Under the pieces are notes generated by a model, which saw nothing but the letters and a program-made list of their open reading frames with translations, had not been told where the DNA came from and did no database searches. This document shows positions 9,901-18,412 of a DNA stretch of 64,000 nucleotides, piece after piece. Made by a program: the position numbers and the translations under genes. Position 1 is the stretch's first letter. Every line of letters begins with the position of its first letter. This stretch comes from an uncultured Verrucomicrobiota bacterium (GTDB lineage: Bacteria; Verrucomicrobiota; Verrucomicrobiia; Verrucomicrobiales; DEV007), in the NCBI GenBank assembly GCA_902589825.1, contig CACIUL010000001.1:83916-147915 (forward strand). The letters are read 5' to 3'.

Positions 9901-10071
9901 GTCGGCACCGGAAGAACGATTACCCTAAAATTGACTGAGCCCTCTACCGCGAAGAACCTTTCCTACGTCAGAGGTGGCAAATGGAATCAGGATCAATCCA
10001 TCATCTGGGGCTCAAACGGCATCGCCGCCCTGACTTTCTGTGAAGTTCCCATACGCCTTCCCAAAAACTGA
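6979..10071 (+). CDS. DUF2341-LamG-SGNH esterase, three-domain exported protein
   Basis: 1030 residues. After a signal peptide (starts at residues 1, 5 or 7 are all possible; cleavage after QATAQ) comes a DUF2341 domain (about 55-130, 'FPLLVRLNENYFDF'). A LamG/concanavalin-like domain follows (about 145-370, 'AAVWHLGDNLEDATSN', 'DRTMSAWVNP'), then a beta-rich linker. The C-terminal SGNH esterase has 'VFVIQGQSNAEAW' (Ser near 680) and 'AVLWHQGENDQG' near 804. DUF2341 and LamG pairs usually bind glycans, so the esterase is probably held on its polysaccharide. Its closing beta domain ('NIQKVSYSSARKDEITLVFD') is like other bacterial esterase C termini. The sulfatase gene follows after 26 nt. Confidence 0.85.
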   Translation: MITSMKMNTIFQLPRLIVVLFFAGILTQATAQYDDWKHSGSIYLVTTPHGADLPASAVEKNFPLLVRLNENYFDFSQAKMQGEDIRFSSNGKALAYQIEHWDAEGGKAEVWVRIPIIKGNDEQAIQMHWGNGKASSESNGEQVFLTTEGFAAVWHLGDNLEDATSNNLDGFNRPDKPTVNTAGIIGDAQEFGVNKLLVIRPPGAKPDRRVTCMPSGNADRTMSAWVNPTSFEGRNWAQASIGGWGEPERGQKPHMGLSYFTITGRGQPRFHLYGFDPRCASPLPRDEWRHVALAVSRDMVRFYVDGILKETINNNGDVVTKLGTLRTPASTPVDLGDHGNGRGPFNGALDEVRFESVARSVNWLKLCFENQKPLQSLVGPLVQDGDEFSVSRKSLKMKEGGSIVLSAKAGGARKVYWVLKDGDKEEILAVDCYNYTFDAGRVAEDKKVALQFKALFASGVKSLTIPIAIQESVPDPVYTLNVPKTWNGRDELVISPSISNLAEMTAKGASKLNDEWKVSGMATISETEAGKLVLKRAQNSGDLTVELALDNGGAVVPHSVRIAVEEAKQDVWVKRIPSSDEKPVNHQFFARDDKGKGTLHYRGTLKESADSVFLRLYAGDKLLVTQHQKIGADKKYALSASLEAGLVAYRTEFGIKHGGVETVLEKASDLVCGDVFVIQGQSNAEAWTDQRVVHPYRSSWLRSFGTPSTNKDRARDAVWGNALSFNGGPNHHHFQIGYWGVELGKMLIEKNKVPIFIINGAQGGTRIDQHQRNEADPTDVTTIYGRLLWRLQKAKLTHGVRAVLWHQGENDQGESGATGTFGWVNYQEYFIRMAAAWKQDYPNIKHYYIHQIWPGACGSRSVENDRLREQQRQLPAQFSNMSIMSTLGIRPGGGCHFLAEGYAVMARQLFPLVNKYNYGAQTKVSVTAPNIQKVSYSSARKDEITLVFDQDVKWDDEVARRFYLDDEPADFISVVGTGRTITLKLTEPSTAKNLSYVRGGKWNQDQSIIWGSNGIAALTFCEVPIRLPKN

Positions 10072-10097
10072 AATGAAGAGATGAACAATCCAATTTC

Positions 10098-11447
10098 ATG
10101 ACTTTTTTAAGACCCATCGCCTTTGGCACATTCCTGTTTTTGTCAGCCGTATGCAGTGCGGCCGAAAAGCTCAACGTCGTCCTCATCATGGCGGATGACG
10201 TTGGATATGAATGTTTCAGCTCCTATGGGAGCAAGGAATTCTCGACGCCCCGTCTGGACGCCCTTGCAGCCAAGGGCATGCGTTTCGATCACTGCCACTC
10301 AACGCCCTTGTGCACGCCCAGTCGTGTGAATCTGATGACCGGGAAGTCGAACGTGTTTAACTACGTGGATTTTGGTGTCTTTCCCAAGGGGGAACCGACC
10401 TTCGCCAACCACTTCAAAGCGCAGGGCTACGAAACGGCCGTGGCGGGCAAATGGCAGTTGTTGACGGCTCAAGGCGGCATCTCGCCCGCGGAAGCGGGTT
10501 TTGACCGACATTGCGTCTGGAATATTCCCGGGACGGAACGCTCTCGATATTGGAAACCCTCGCTAATGCATGACGGCAAGGTCATTAACCATGGCGAGGA
10601 CGACTACGGCTCGACGATCATCGCGGATTACCTGATCGACTTCATCAAGGCAAACAAGGACAAGCCGTTTCTTGCTTACTATCCGATGAACCTGCCGCAC
10701 AATCCTTTTCACCCGACCCCACGGAGCAAGAACCGCAAGAGCAAGAATGGGAAGCAGAACTTCATCGATATGGTGACTTACATGGATCACTGCGTCGGAC
10801 GGATCGAGGACACGTTGGTCGAGCTCGGGCTGCGTGAGAATACCTTGCTGATCTTCACGGCGGACAACGGAACGAACTCCAGCCTGATCATCGATTTTTT
10901 CGGTACGCAGCGCAAGGGCGGTAAGGGCTATACCCACGACCATGGCACCAAGGTGCCGCTGATCGTGAGCCTTCCGGGGAGCATCAAGGCCGGTCAGGTG
11001 AACAAGGATCTGATTTGCTTTTCCGATCTTTTTCCGACCATCGTCGAGGCAGCTAATCTACCGGCCAAGAAAATCAGCCAAGGAGACGGTTGGAGTTTCT
11101 GGCCCCAATGCCTGGGGAAGGAAGGCAGGAAGCGGGAGTGGATTTACGGCTACTACTTTCCGCGGCCTTACAAGAGTCAGTTCGACACGATGTATTCCCA
11201 CTGGGAGGTGGCCTGGGCACGCAACAAGCGCTACAAGCTCTATCGGGACGGTCGCTTCTTCGATGTGATCAATGACGTCCGCGAAGAGAAGGCTTTGGGA
11301 GAAAAGGCAGAATTAAGTGCTACGCGCAAGGACCTGCAGGCGGCGCTGGACGAATATCCAAAGAAGGGCAGAAAAATCGACTATGAGCGCGTGAACGGCG
11401 TACGCAAGGCTGCCGCAACAAAGAAGAAAAAACATAAGAAGAAATAA
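10098..11447 (+). CDS. formylglycine-dependent sulfatase (CTPSR), Lys-rich C terminus
   Basis: 449 residues. A signal peptide (about 1-21) is followed by 'LNVVLIMADDVGYE', whose Asp33/Asp34 are calcium ligands, and by the activation motif L-C-T-P-S-R, whose Cys72 would be oxidised to formylglycine. 'LLIFTADNGTN' is the second metal-ligand block. The enzyme would hydrolyse sulfate esters on a glycan in the periplasm or at the surface. It belongs to the same subgroup as the sulfatase at 45035-46330 ('FDRHCVW' versus 'FDEHCIW'). The protein ends TKKKKHKKK, a strongly basic tail beyond the catalytic domain. The beta-helix gene starts 1 nt after its stop, so the two form a unit. Confidence 0.93.
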   Translation: MTFLRPIAFGTFLFLSAVCSAAEKLNVVLIMADDVGYECFSSYGSKEFSTPRLDALAAKGMRFDHCHSTPLCTPSRVNLMTGKSNVFNYVDFGVFPKGEPTFANHFKAQGYETAVAGKWQLLTAQGGISPAEAGFDRHCVWNIPGTERSRYWKPSLMHDGKVINHGEDDYGSTIIADYLIDFIKANKDKPFLAYYPMNLPHNPFHPTPRSKNRKSKNGKQNFIDMVTYMDHCVGRIEDTLVELGLRENTLLIFTADNGTNSSLIIDFFGTQRKGGKGYTHDHGTKVPLIVSLPGSIKAGQVNKDLICFSDLFPTIVEAANLPAKKISQGDGWSFWPQCLGKEGRKREWIYGYYFPRPYKSQFDTMYSHWEVAWARNKRYKLYRDGRFFDVINDVREEKALGEKAELSATRKDLQAALDEYPKKGRKIDYERVNGVRKAAATKKKKHKKK

Positions 11448-11448
11448 T

Positions 11449-12822
11449 ATGAAGCCGTTCATGCCTGTAATTTCCGTATTTCTTTTCGTCCTGGCCAGAC
11501 ATTGCAGCGGTGCTGATTATTACATCGATTCAGTCGACGGATCAGATAGTAATGATGGTCTCTCAATAGACAGGCCTTGGAAGTCGCATATGAAAGCGGA
11601 GTCCGCATCATTGGCGTCAGGAGATGTTGTTCACTTCAAGAAGGGATCTGCATTCTCTGGCAATATTCGGATCAGTGAATCTGGCACAGCGGCCAAGCCG
11701 ATAAAGATTACTGCTTACGGGGCGGGAGCGCTGCCCAAATTCACCAATCCCACTACCCGCGATGCCAGCGGCAACGCGATCATCCTTGGCGGCGATTACA
11801 TCATTGTAGAAAACCTGCATTTTCACGATACGCCGGGTGAGTATGTCTCGGGGATGATCATCATGACGAGACTGGCCGCGCTACGTATTGAGCGCGGGGC
11901 GGATCATTGCATTATCCGGAACAATGAATTTATCAATACCGGACAGGGTATCATGTCGGCTGGCGAGCATACCTTGATCACGAAGAACTATCTTGATGGC
12001 CCCAGTTATGCGCTGTGGCGAACGTCAAAAAGCAGCTGGGGACCGATGGGGATACACTTAAATATCGGAAACCAGGAAGTGTCATACAATACCATCAAGA
12101 ACTTTGGGACCAAAGACAGCCCATGGGGTTCAGATGGCGGCGCTATCGAAATAGATTGCGGCAGATATCATAAGAAAAACATCTACATTCATCATAACTA
12201 CTCGGAAGGCAATGCTGGGTTCATTGAGTCCAGCTGGGACTATGATTGGCCGCGATATCGACAGGAAATCCATAACTGGAGAGTGTCCTTCAATGTGTGC
12301 TACGATGGACAGTCATGGCTGTTCATGTTGGCACCATGCACCGGTATCTATTTCGATAACAATACGATAGCCCGATACAATGGATTCGGGAGGGCTCAAA
12401 ATGCCTGCGCCCGTCTTGATGTCCGTGGCGGGCGGCCCGTTGGTAAACCTTCAGGGGCCCATTTCAGGAACAATCTGTTTATCTATTCGTCCTCTCCTTA
12501 TACCGGCAATCGATCTGGTGGCGCCTTGAAAACAGCCAACTGGTATTCCAAATACAAATCTCCCGGCACTAAATATAAGGGTGACAGTAACCAGGCGGGA
12601 AGCGGCGACCCAGGCCTTGTCGACCTTGAGAAGCAGGATTATCACCTCAAGGCAGATAGCCCATTACGCGGCAAAGCGATCAATCTCAGCGAATTCTATG
12701 AAACCGATTTTGACGGTCGTCCATTACCCAAGACCGGCAACTGGGATATTGGCGCGATTCAATACAACGCGGCCAAGCCGACCAAAGCATTGCAGCCGGG
12801 ACGGCGAAGCCCTTCTCCTTGA
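11449..12822 (+). CDS. right-handed parallel beta-helix protein, lyase-like
   Basis: 457 residues with a signal peptide ending CSGA. 'DYYIDSVDGSDSNDGLSIDRPWKS' opens the fold, as in many beta-helix lyases and DUF1565-type proteins. Successive short strands with Asn/His ladders follow ('IIRNNEFINTG', 'TLITKNYLDG', 'IYIHHNYSEGNAG'), and the end is 'DFDGRPLPKTGNWDIGAIQY', a common beta-helix closing motif. Such proteins act as polysaccharide lyases (PL6-like and others) or hydrolases on uronate-rich chains; no catalytic residues can be assigned with confidence. One base separates it from the sulfatase stop, so desulfation and chain cleavage may be co-expressed. It is the last gene of the first plus-strand run. 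Confidence 0.8.
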   Translation: MKPFMPVISVFLFVLARHCSGADYYIDSVDGSDSNDGLSIDRPWKSHMKAESASLASGDVVHFKKGSAFSGNIRISESGTAAKPIKITAYGAGALPKFTNPTTRDASGNAIILGGDYIIVENLHFHDTPGEYVSGMIIMTRLAALRIERGADHCIIRNNEFINTGQGIMSAGEHTLITKNYLDGPSYALWRTSKSSWGPMGIHLNIGNQEVSYNTIKNFGTKDSPWGSDGGAIEIDCGRYHKKNIYIHHNYSEGNAGFIESSWDYDWPRYRQEIHNWRVSFNVCYDGQSWLFMLAPCTGIYFDNNTIARYNGFGRAQNACARLDVRGGRPVGKPSGAHFRNNLFIYSSSPYTGNRSGGALKTANWYSKYKSPGTKYKGDSNQAGSGDPGLVDLEKQDYHLKADSPLRGKAINLSEFYETDFDGRPLPKTGNWDIGAIQYNAAKPTKALQPGRRSPSP

Positions 12823-12930
12823 GCTTGCCTTCCAATGCGGTCATTGAAGCATGAGCAGGGTATTTTTTCCTCTGGCTTCGATGGGCCCCGACCTCAAGGG
12901 TCAACAGGGAAAAATAACACTCTACAGTGT

Positions 12931-12952
12931 CCCATTCACTGCAGTGAATGGG
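12931..12952. terminator. 22-bp perfect palindrome between convergent genes
   Basis: An 11-base arm (cccattcactg) is followed directly by its exact reverse complement. It lies 7 bp from the end of the minus-strand EEP gene and about 110 bp after the plus-strand beta-helix gene. It could be a bidirectional terminator stem, although it has no T-run, or a protein-binding palindrome. The half-site 'cccattcact' also occurs at 4910-4919, just before the 51-aa ORF. Confidence 0.4.
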
Positions 12953-12958
12953 CGTATA

Positions 12959-14323
12959 CTAATCAACTAACTCAATCACTGCGAAAATCGCCCGGTGATC
13001 GGAAGCCACCGACTCATCCAATACCCGGGTTTCCACCACCTTCCACCGGTCTTTTGGCCGCACCAGGATATAGTCAATCTGGCGCACAGGTTCGGTTACT
13101 GGCACAGTCGGGATCATTTTCGGATTGGTGCGCACCCATGATTTACTGAATTCCTTTAAGGTGGGGCTGCCGGGCACATCATTAAAATCCCCGGCCAGAA
13201 TGGCCGGTACCTTATCTTGACTGCCAATTATCCGGTTGATGAATTTCGCGGAGGCAAGACGTTCTTTGTCTGGTCGCCGGTGATCCAAGTGTGTTGCCAG
13301 GAACAAAAGGCTATCCTTTTCTGAAATCTTGATGATTGATTCCAGTAATCCCCGTTGTTCCCCTGAGTCCATATTCGGCAAGTGATGGTTCTTGTGGCGG
13401 GTAATGGGAAAGCGGGAGAGGATGGCGTTACCGTAATTGCCACCCTGGAATTCGATATTGGCTCCAAAGGCACTGTTCATCTTTGTCAGTCGCGCCAATT
13501 CAGCCACCTGGTCCACTTTCCGGGTGCGCTTGGTCTTCTGATCCATCTCCTGTAGAGCTACCAGGTCCGGGTTCACTGATAAAATGACCCTGGCAATGCG
13601 TGGCATATCAAGTTTGCCATCGACTCCTTCAGCATGATGGATGTTATAGCACAAGACCCGCAAACGGACCGGTTCACTCCTCTTACCGGAAAAAATGACC
13701 TGCCGCTTGGCCCGGTTGATCCCAACCAGCCCTCCGCTTACTGGATCATCGTGGCCAGTCGTCCACAATTGCTCCCCACGCCAAATTCCACCCGATAAAC
13801 TGTGACGACCGAGTTGGCTAATGACCTTCGCGGGATAGGTCCAGCGTGCCACTTCCCGCCATTGCTCATCGTATTTGACCAAGAACGTCTTGTGATTATC
13901 CGCGCCATACAGTGCAAAGTTGCACCACCAGAAACCGTCCTTGTGCAATACCCATGTCAAGGATCCCCCGGCACTGCCGAGATCCTTGAAGGTGGTCAAT
14001 TGCATGGAGTCAGTATCCAGCACCTTGATCTCACTACGCTCAGGCTTAAGGGGATAGTTTGAATGCGCACACAGTAGTTTTCCTTTCCAGAAGAAGCCGC
14101 TATTTAGGTGCTTGGCCGCACCTTTGCTTATTGCTACGCGTTTACCGCTTTTGCGGTCGTACTTGGCAATGCCATCACTGGTGATGGCATAAACAAAATG
14201 CTGATCGGCTGAAGCTGCCTGATGTGCTTCAGGTGCGGAAAGTTTTTGCTGCACTTGCCATTGTGCCTCAGCTCCAACCGGCATCCCTTGAGCGAAAAGG
14301 AGGAACGCCAGCCAGCGATTCAT
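12959..14323 (-). CDS. endonuclease/exonuclease/phosphatase (EEP) family protein with N-terminal propeller-like domain
   Basis: About 454 residues from ATG 14323 (MNRWLAFLLFAQGMPVGAEA, signal peptide); an upstream ATG at 14344 is less likely. Residues 20-215 form a beta-rich domain ('DGIAKYDRKSGKRVAIS', 'LNSGFFWKGKLLCAHSNYP') resembling propeller blades. From about 219 an EEP domain shows the full set: 'LCYNIHH', 'DLVALQEMD' (catalytic Glu), 'ATHLDH', 'LAGDFND' and 'SDHRAIFAV'. EEP proteins are Mg-dependent phosphodiesterases or phosphatases. An exported one may attack extracellular DNA, phospholipid or phosphorylated sugars. It stands alone, convergent with the upstream run, and divergent from the sulfatase at 14538. 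Confidence 0.85.
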   Translation of the reverse strand: MNRWLAFLLFAQGMPVGAEAQWQVQQKLSAPEAHQAASADQHFVYAITSDGIAKYDRKSGKRVAISKGAAKHLNSGFFWKGKLLCAHSNYPLKPERSEIKVLDTDSMQLTTFKDLGSAGGSLTWVLHKDGFWWCNFALYGADNHKTFLVKYDEQWREVARWTYPAKVISQLGRHSLSGGIWRGEQLWTTGHDDPVSGGLVGINRAKRQVIFSGKRSEPVRLRVLCYNIHHAEGVDGKLDMPRIARVILSVNPDLVALQEMDQKTKRTRKVDQVAELARLTKMNSAFGANIEFQGGNYGNAILSRFPITRHKNHHLPNMDSGEQRGLLESIIKISEKDSLLFLATHLDHRRPDKERLASAKFINRIIGSQDKVPAILAGDFNDVPGSPTLKEFSKSWVRTNPKMIPTVPVTEPVRQIDYILVRPKDRWKVVETRVLDESVASDHRAIFAVIELVD

Positions 14324-14392
14324 GTTAATTCTTCGGGACTTCATTCACAGTGTTACAGGCATGGAGGTATCATAGCTATCTTCTGATAGATA

Positions 14393-14420
14393 TTGCATGT
14401 AAAACAAATGCACGTATAAC
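14393..14420 (+). promoter_or_regulatory. candidate sigma70 promoter for the 14538 sulfatase
   Basis: TTGCAT at 14393-14398 and TATAAC at 14415-14420 are separated by 16 bp, in an AT-rich stretch of the 214-bp gap between divergent genes. It lies 118 bp upstream of the sulfatase start. Recognised by eye only. Confidence 0.35.
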
Positions 14421-14537
14421 AAATCATTGCGCCGGAACGACTCCCCGATCTAATTTCAATCCTGAATGACAACTATAACCTTTAACTCCGAAGTCAAACG
14501 CCCGTCCCGGCAGCGAGTGGCATCAAACGCTTGGTAA

Positions 14538-15989
14538 ATGAATGAAATGCACAGGATGAGACAATGGAGAACTATTTTATATCTCATAGGCTTGATCACC
14601 ACGGTATTGGGATTGTCTATGACTTCGAAAGCCGCACCGAATACGGCCAGAAAACCCAACGTCATCGTGCTATTTGCCGATGATCTGGGTTATGGAGAAC
14701 TCAGTTGCCAAGGCAACAAGGAGATCCCGACGCCGCACATCGACTCGATTGCTGCCAATGGCGTGCGCTTCACTGACGGCTACGTCTCGGCACCGGTCTG
14801 CTCACCCTCTCGAGCGGGCCTGATGAGTGGTCGCTATCAAGCACGTTTTGGTTATCACACCAACGTCATGCCGCACACGGCTAAGGGCTCAAACCTGGGT
14901 ATTCCGGCTTCAGAAACAACACTTGCCGAGCATCTTCAATCCGCCGGCTACCGCACGGGCTTGATTGGCAAATGGCACTTGGGATCGCGTAAGGATTTCA
15001 ACCCGATCCGAAACGGATTCGACTATTTTTTCGGCTTCGCGCATGAAGGCCGCTACTTCGTACGCCCGCCCTACGACGGTGTAACCACTATGCTGCGCAA
15101 GCGACCGCTTCCCAAAGGCGGCAAGGGTAACCGCTGGATTTCACCTGACGGCAAGCTTATCTACCATAATCTACTCGGCAACGAACCCCGATACAACCTG
15201 CACAATCCGATTCTTCGTGGTGATAAGGTGGTAGAGGAGAAACGCTATCTAACCGATGCGTTTACCGATGAGGCGGTGCGGTTTATTGAGCGAGAAAAAC
15301 AGAGCCCGTTCTTCCTTTTCCTTTCCTACAACGCGGTTCACAGCCCGTTGCAGGGAGCAGATGCATACATGAAGAAAATGTCGCATATCGACGACGTGCA
15401 TCGGCGAATCTTTGCTGCCATGCTGGCTAATCTCGATGATAGTGTCGGCACCGTATTGAGAAAGATCCGGGACGTTGGATTAGAAGAGAATACACTGATC
15501 TTTTTCCTGAGTGATAACGGAGGGCCGACCAAGGAACTGACCTCCAGCAACCATCCTCTGGCAGGCGGCAAAGGACGGTTTCTCGAAGGTGGAATTCGGG
15601 TCCCTTTCATGGCGCAGTGGAAGGGGCGAATTCCCCCGGGGCAGGTGTATCGAAACCCGGTGATTTCCCTCGATATCTATGCGACTGCCGCGGCACTCGC
15701 CGGCAAACCGGTCGGCAAAGAACGGACCGACGGTGTCGACCTTATGCCCTTCTTGAACGGCAAGAACCCGGGTGCGCCGCATGCACAGTTGTTCTGGTGC
15801 TATCGCCAAGGCGGGGCTCTCCGACAAGGAGACTGGAAGCTGCTCAAAGACCGGAAAGACTGGAAACTTTTCAACCTTGCCACAGACATTGAGGAGAATC
15901 ACAACCTCGCTGCGAAGAATCTCAAGAAATTGGAGGAGATGAAGGTTGAATGGTTAAAGTTGCGGAAAACAATGCCCGGTCACAAGTGA
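14538..15989 (+). CDS. formylglycine-dependent sulfatase (CSPSR)
   Basis: 483 residues. A basic n-region precedes a hydrophobic segment (about 12-32, signal peptide); starts at 14538, 14547 or 14556 are all possible. 'NVIVLFADDLGYGELSCQG' gives Asp48/Asp49 as metal ligands, 'APVCSPSRAGLMSGRY' gives Cys88 as the formylglycine site, and 'IFFLSDNGGPTKELTSSN' plus 'GGKGRFLEGGIRVPF' complete the active-site shell, as in GalNAc-6-/arylsulfatase-like enzymes. The gene is monocistronic: EEP diverges upstream, and the next gene downstream is on the other strand. A 162-bp gap to that gene contains a 60-codon frame without recognisable features. Confidence 0.93.
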   Translation: MNEMHRMRQWRTILYLIGLITTVLGLSMTSKAAPNTARKPNVIVLFADDLGYGELSCQGNKEIPTPHIDSIAANGVRFTDGYVSAPVCSPSRAGLMSGRYQARFGYHTNVMPHTAKGSNLGIPASETTLAEHLQSAGYRTGLIGKWHLGSRKDFNPIRNGFDYFFGFAHEGRYFVRPPYDGVTTMLRKRPLPKGGKGNRWISPDGKLIYHNLLGNEPRYNLHNPILRGDKVVEEKRYLTDAFTDEAVRFIEREKQSPFFLFLSYNAVHSPLQGADAYMKKMSHIDDVHRRIFAAMLANLDDSVGTVLRKIRDVGLEENTLIFFLSDNGGPTKELTSSNHPLAGGKGRFLEGGIRVPFMAQWKGRIPPGQVYRNPVISLDIYATAAALAGKPVGKERTDGVDLMPFLNGKNPGAPHAQLFWCYRQGGALRQGDWKLLKDRKDWKLFNLATDIEENHNLAAKNLKKLEEMKVEWLKLRKTMPGHK

Positions 15990-16151
15990 AGACACTTGGG
16001 CCAGATGATTCTGGCGACACGGTTGGAAATTGATTGCCACCGGCCTATCGGAAGCAAGATCGCGGGTGTGCTTCCGAGCAAAAAACTCCACGATATCGAC
16101 CCTAACGCGCCGAATAGTGAACTTGGAAGTTATCCGGAAATGACAGGATGC

Positions 16152-18326
16152 TTAGGGCTTCAGTTCACGGATGCGTAGGTTACGGAAACGGTAGACTCCC
16201 TCCTTGGAATGGTGCTGCAGGCCAATCACGCCACTCTTGTGCTTGGCGTCCTCGATGTCACTGCATAGCTGGCCGTTGACCCAGGTGCGTATTCTGGGTC
16301 CCTTGCATATGACCCGGATCTGATTCCATTTACCAGGCCTGATAAAGGTTCCAGTCCGGTTGACAAAATGCTTTATCTTCTTTTCCTCATCGGGCGGGTT
16401 CATCCAACCGACCCCGATGTCGAAAATGCCACCACTGCGAATGTCGGAGATCTCGCTTTGGTATCCTTGGGGCAGGTTTTTTCCCTTGGGCAAAACACAG
16501 CGAAAACCGACTCCGGAATCAAAGTCCTTCTTGGGCATCCTGGCCTCAAGCTCGAGGATAAAGTCGGAGAATGTCTGGGTATGCAGGTAAAACACCTGCG
16601 GGTTGGGGGAGATGTGAATTTCACCGTCGACCACCTTGATGCCCTTGGGTTCGGCGATTTGTGATATAGGCTCACCGGGCTTGGATGCAAAAGGTTGGCG
16701 CCAGCCTTCCAGCGACTTTCCGTCGAAAAGGGAAATCCATCCCTTGTTGCCAAGGCCCACCTCGAAGGTGCCAAACTCGGGCCATGGGGGAAAAAGGGTC
16801 TCTCCCTTGCGTAGCTTGGGGGCGGGGGGAACCTCATATTGCTTGCGCAACCTGGACAGCTCACCCTTCATGTGCTTGAGGGTCGCAGCATATTTAGGGT
16901 CGTCATGAACTGACTGCATTTCCTTAGGATCCTTTTCAAGGTCGAAGAGTTCCCATTCGTTGATGTCATAGAAATGCATCAGCTTATAGCGGCTGTTGCG
17001 TACCCCGTCATGCCGGCGCACCGCATGATACTCGGGAAAGCAGTAGTAGTGGTAGTAGACCGAGTCGCGCCAGTCCTTGGGATCTTTACCCTCGAGCAAT
17101 GGCTTAAGGCTTTTGCCCTGCATGTCTTCAGGCAGGGCGATGCCGGCCAAATCGAGGAAGGTCTGGGCAAAGTCCAGGTTGGATACCATGTGCTTGTTCA
17201 CCGTTCCCGGTTTGGTGACACCCGGCCAGCGAACCAGTAGCGGGGTTTTGAAGGATTCCTCATACATGAAGCGCTTGTCGAACCAGCCATGTTCACCGAG
17301 GAAGAATCCCTGGTCGGAGGCGTAGATAACGACCGTGTTCTTTGCCAGTCCCGATTTGTCCAGATAGTCGAGCATGGTGCCCACCGAGTCGTCCAGTGAG
17401 CGGATACAGGCTAGGTAGTCAGCCATGTAGCGCTGGTATTTCCAGCGCACAAGGTCATCGCCCTGGGGGCGCTTCCTGAGAACCTTGGCCCGGATCCTGT
17501 CGTAAACCTTGTTCCATTGCTTGCGCTGGGCTTCGTTCATGCGGTCCTGGCGGAAGGGAACCATCTTGTTGTCCAGTGCCAGATCCATAGTCACTTTTAG
17601 GGTCATGTCTTGAGTTTGTGCCGGTGTGCCCCTGCCCTTGTAGTCATCGAAGAGGTTCTCGGGCTCGGGGTAGACCTTGGAGGTGTATTCCTCAAGAAGG
17701 TGAACGGGCGGCAGCCAGAAGCGGTGCGGTGCCTTGTGCTGAACCATGAGCATAAAAGGCTTCTTTTTGTCCCTGCCTTCCTTGAGCCACTCGATCGACT
17801 TGTTTACCACGGCCTCGGTCACATATTCCCCGGGAGTGCCTGGGACCAGTCCCTTGGGCGTCCGGAAGTCGGGCGCGTAGTAGGTTCCCTGACCGGGCAG
17901 CACATTCCACAGGTCAAAGCCTTGCGGATCTGAACCGAGGTGCCACTTGCCGATGACTGCTGTTTGGTAACCACCCTTTTGCAGAAGCTTTGGAAAGGTT
18001 TGCTGGTCGCCATTGAAGACATGCTCATTTTCCATGAAGCCGTTCAGGTGGGAGTGCTTGCCGGTCAATATCACCGCACGACTGGGGCCGCAGAGAGCAT
18101 TGGTGACAAAGCAGTTGTCGAAACGGATTCCTTCCTTGGCGATCCGGTCCAGGTGCGGTGTCGGAGCAACATCCTTGAGCCTGCCGCCATAGGATGAAAT
18201 GGCCTCATAGGAGTGGTCGTCAGAAAAAATAAAGACAATGTTTGGGCGCTGCTTCGAGAAGAGGTAGCCTGCAGTCCCAAACAACTGAAATGTCATCGCT
18301 AAAAAAACCAATAGAGCCTGTTTCAT
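16152..18326 (-). CDS. sulfatase fused to a C-terminal DUF1080 domain
   Basis: 724 residues. After a signal peptide, '[21 protein letters not shown]' (Asp36/37) and '[18 protein letters not shown]' (Cys79) define the sulfatase. '[23 protein letters not shown]' resembles GlcNAc-6-sulfatase-type enzymes. From about residue 527 a DUF1080 (3-keto-disaccharide hydrolase/LamG-like) domain starts '[17 protein letters not shown]' and runs to the end ('[17 protein letters not shown]'). DUF1080 is usually separate or paired with oxidoreductases. The fusion suggests either glycan binding or successive action on one sulfated sugar. The gene ends with TAA/TGA-bounded gaps on both sides and is divergent from the metallophosphoesterase at 18413. 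Confidence 0.92.
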   Translation of the reverse strand: MKQALLVFLAMTFQLFGTAGYLFSKQRPNIVFIFSDDHSYEAISSYGGRLKDVAPTPHLDRIAKEGIRFDNCFVTNALCGPSRAVILTGKHSHLNGFMENEHVFNGDQQTFPKLLQKGGYQTAVIGKWHLGSDPQGFDLWNVLPGQGTYYAPDFRTPKGLVPGTPGEYVTEAVVNKSIEWLKEGRDKKKPFMLMVQHKAPHRFWLPPVHLLEEYTSKVYPEPENLFDDYKGRGTPAQTQDMTLKVTMDLALDNKMVPFRQDRMNEAQRKQWNKVYDRIRAKVLRKRPQGDDLVRWKYQRYMADYLACIRSLDDSVGTMLDYLDKSGLAKNTVVIYASDQGFFLGEHGWFDKRFMYEESFKTPLLVRWPGVTKPGTVNKHMVSNLDFAQTFLDLAGIALPEDMQGKSLKPLLEGKDPKDWRDSVYYHYYCFPEYHAVRRHDGVRNSRYKLMHFYDINEWELFDLEKDPKEMQSVHDDPKYAATLKHMKGELSRLRKQYEVPPAPKLRKGETLFPPWPEFGTFEVGLGNKGWISLFDGKSLEGWRQPFASKPGEPISQIAEPKGIKVVDGEIHISPNPQVFYLHTQTFSDFILELEARMPKKDFDSGVGFRCVLPKGKNLPQGYQSEISDIRSGGIFDIGVGWMNPPDEEKKIKHFVNRTGTFIRPGKWNQIRVICKGPRIRTWVNGQLCSDIEDAKHKSGVIGLQHHSKEGVYRFRNLRIRELKP

Positions 18327-18412
18327 AGCGATGACTCTACGTTATCGGTCAAGTCTTCTCAATCTCTGACAATCCGAAGCAGTATGTTTCTTAATTTCAC
18401 CAAACAAATACC

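Noticed and set aside
15996..16178. 60-codon frame after the 14538 sulfatase
   Set aside because: It overlaps the 3' end of the minus-strand sulfatase, has no signal or known motif, and its composition does not resemble its neighbours. It could be a remnant but there is nothing to support it.
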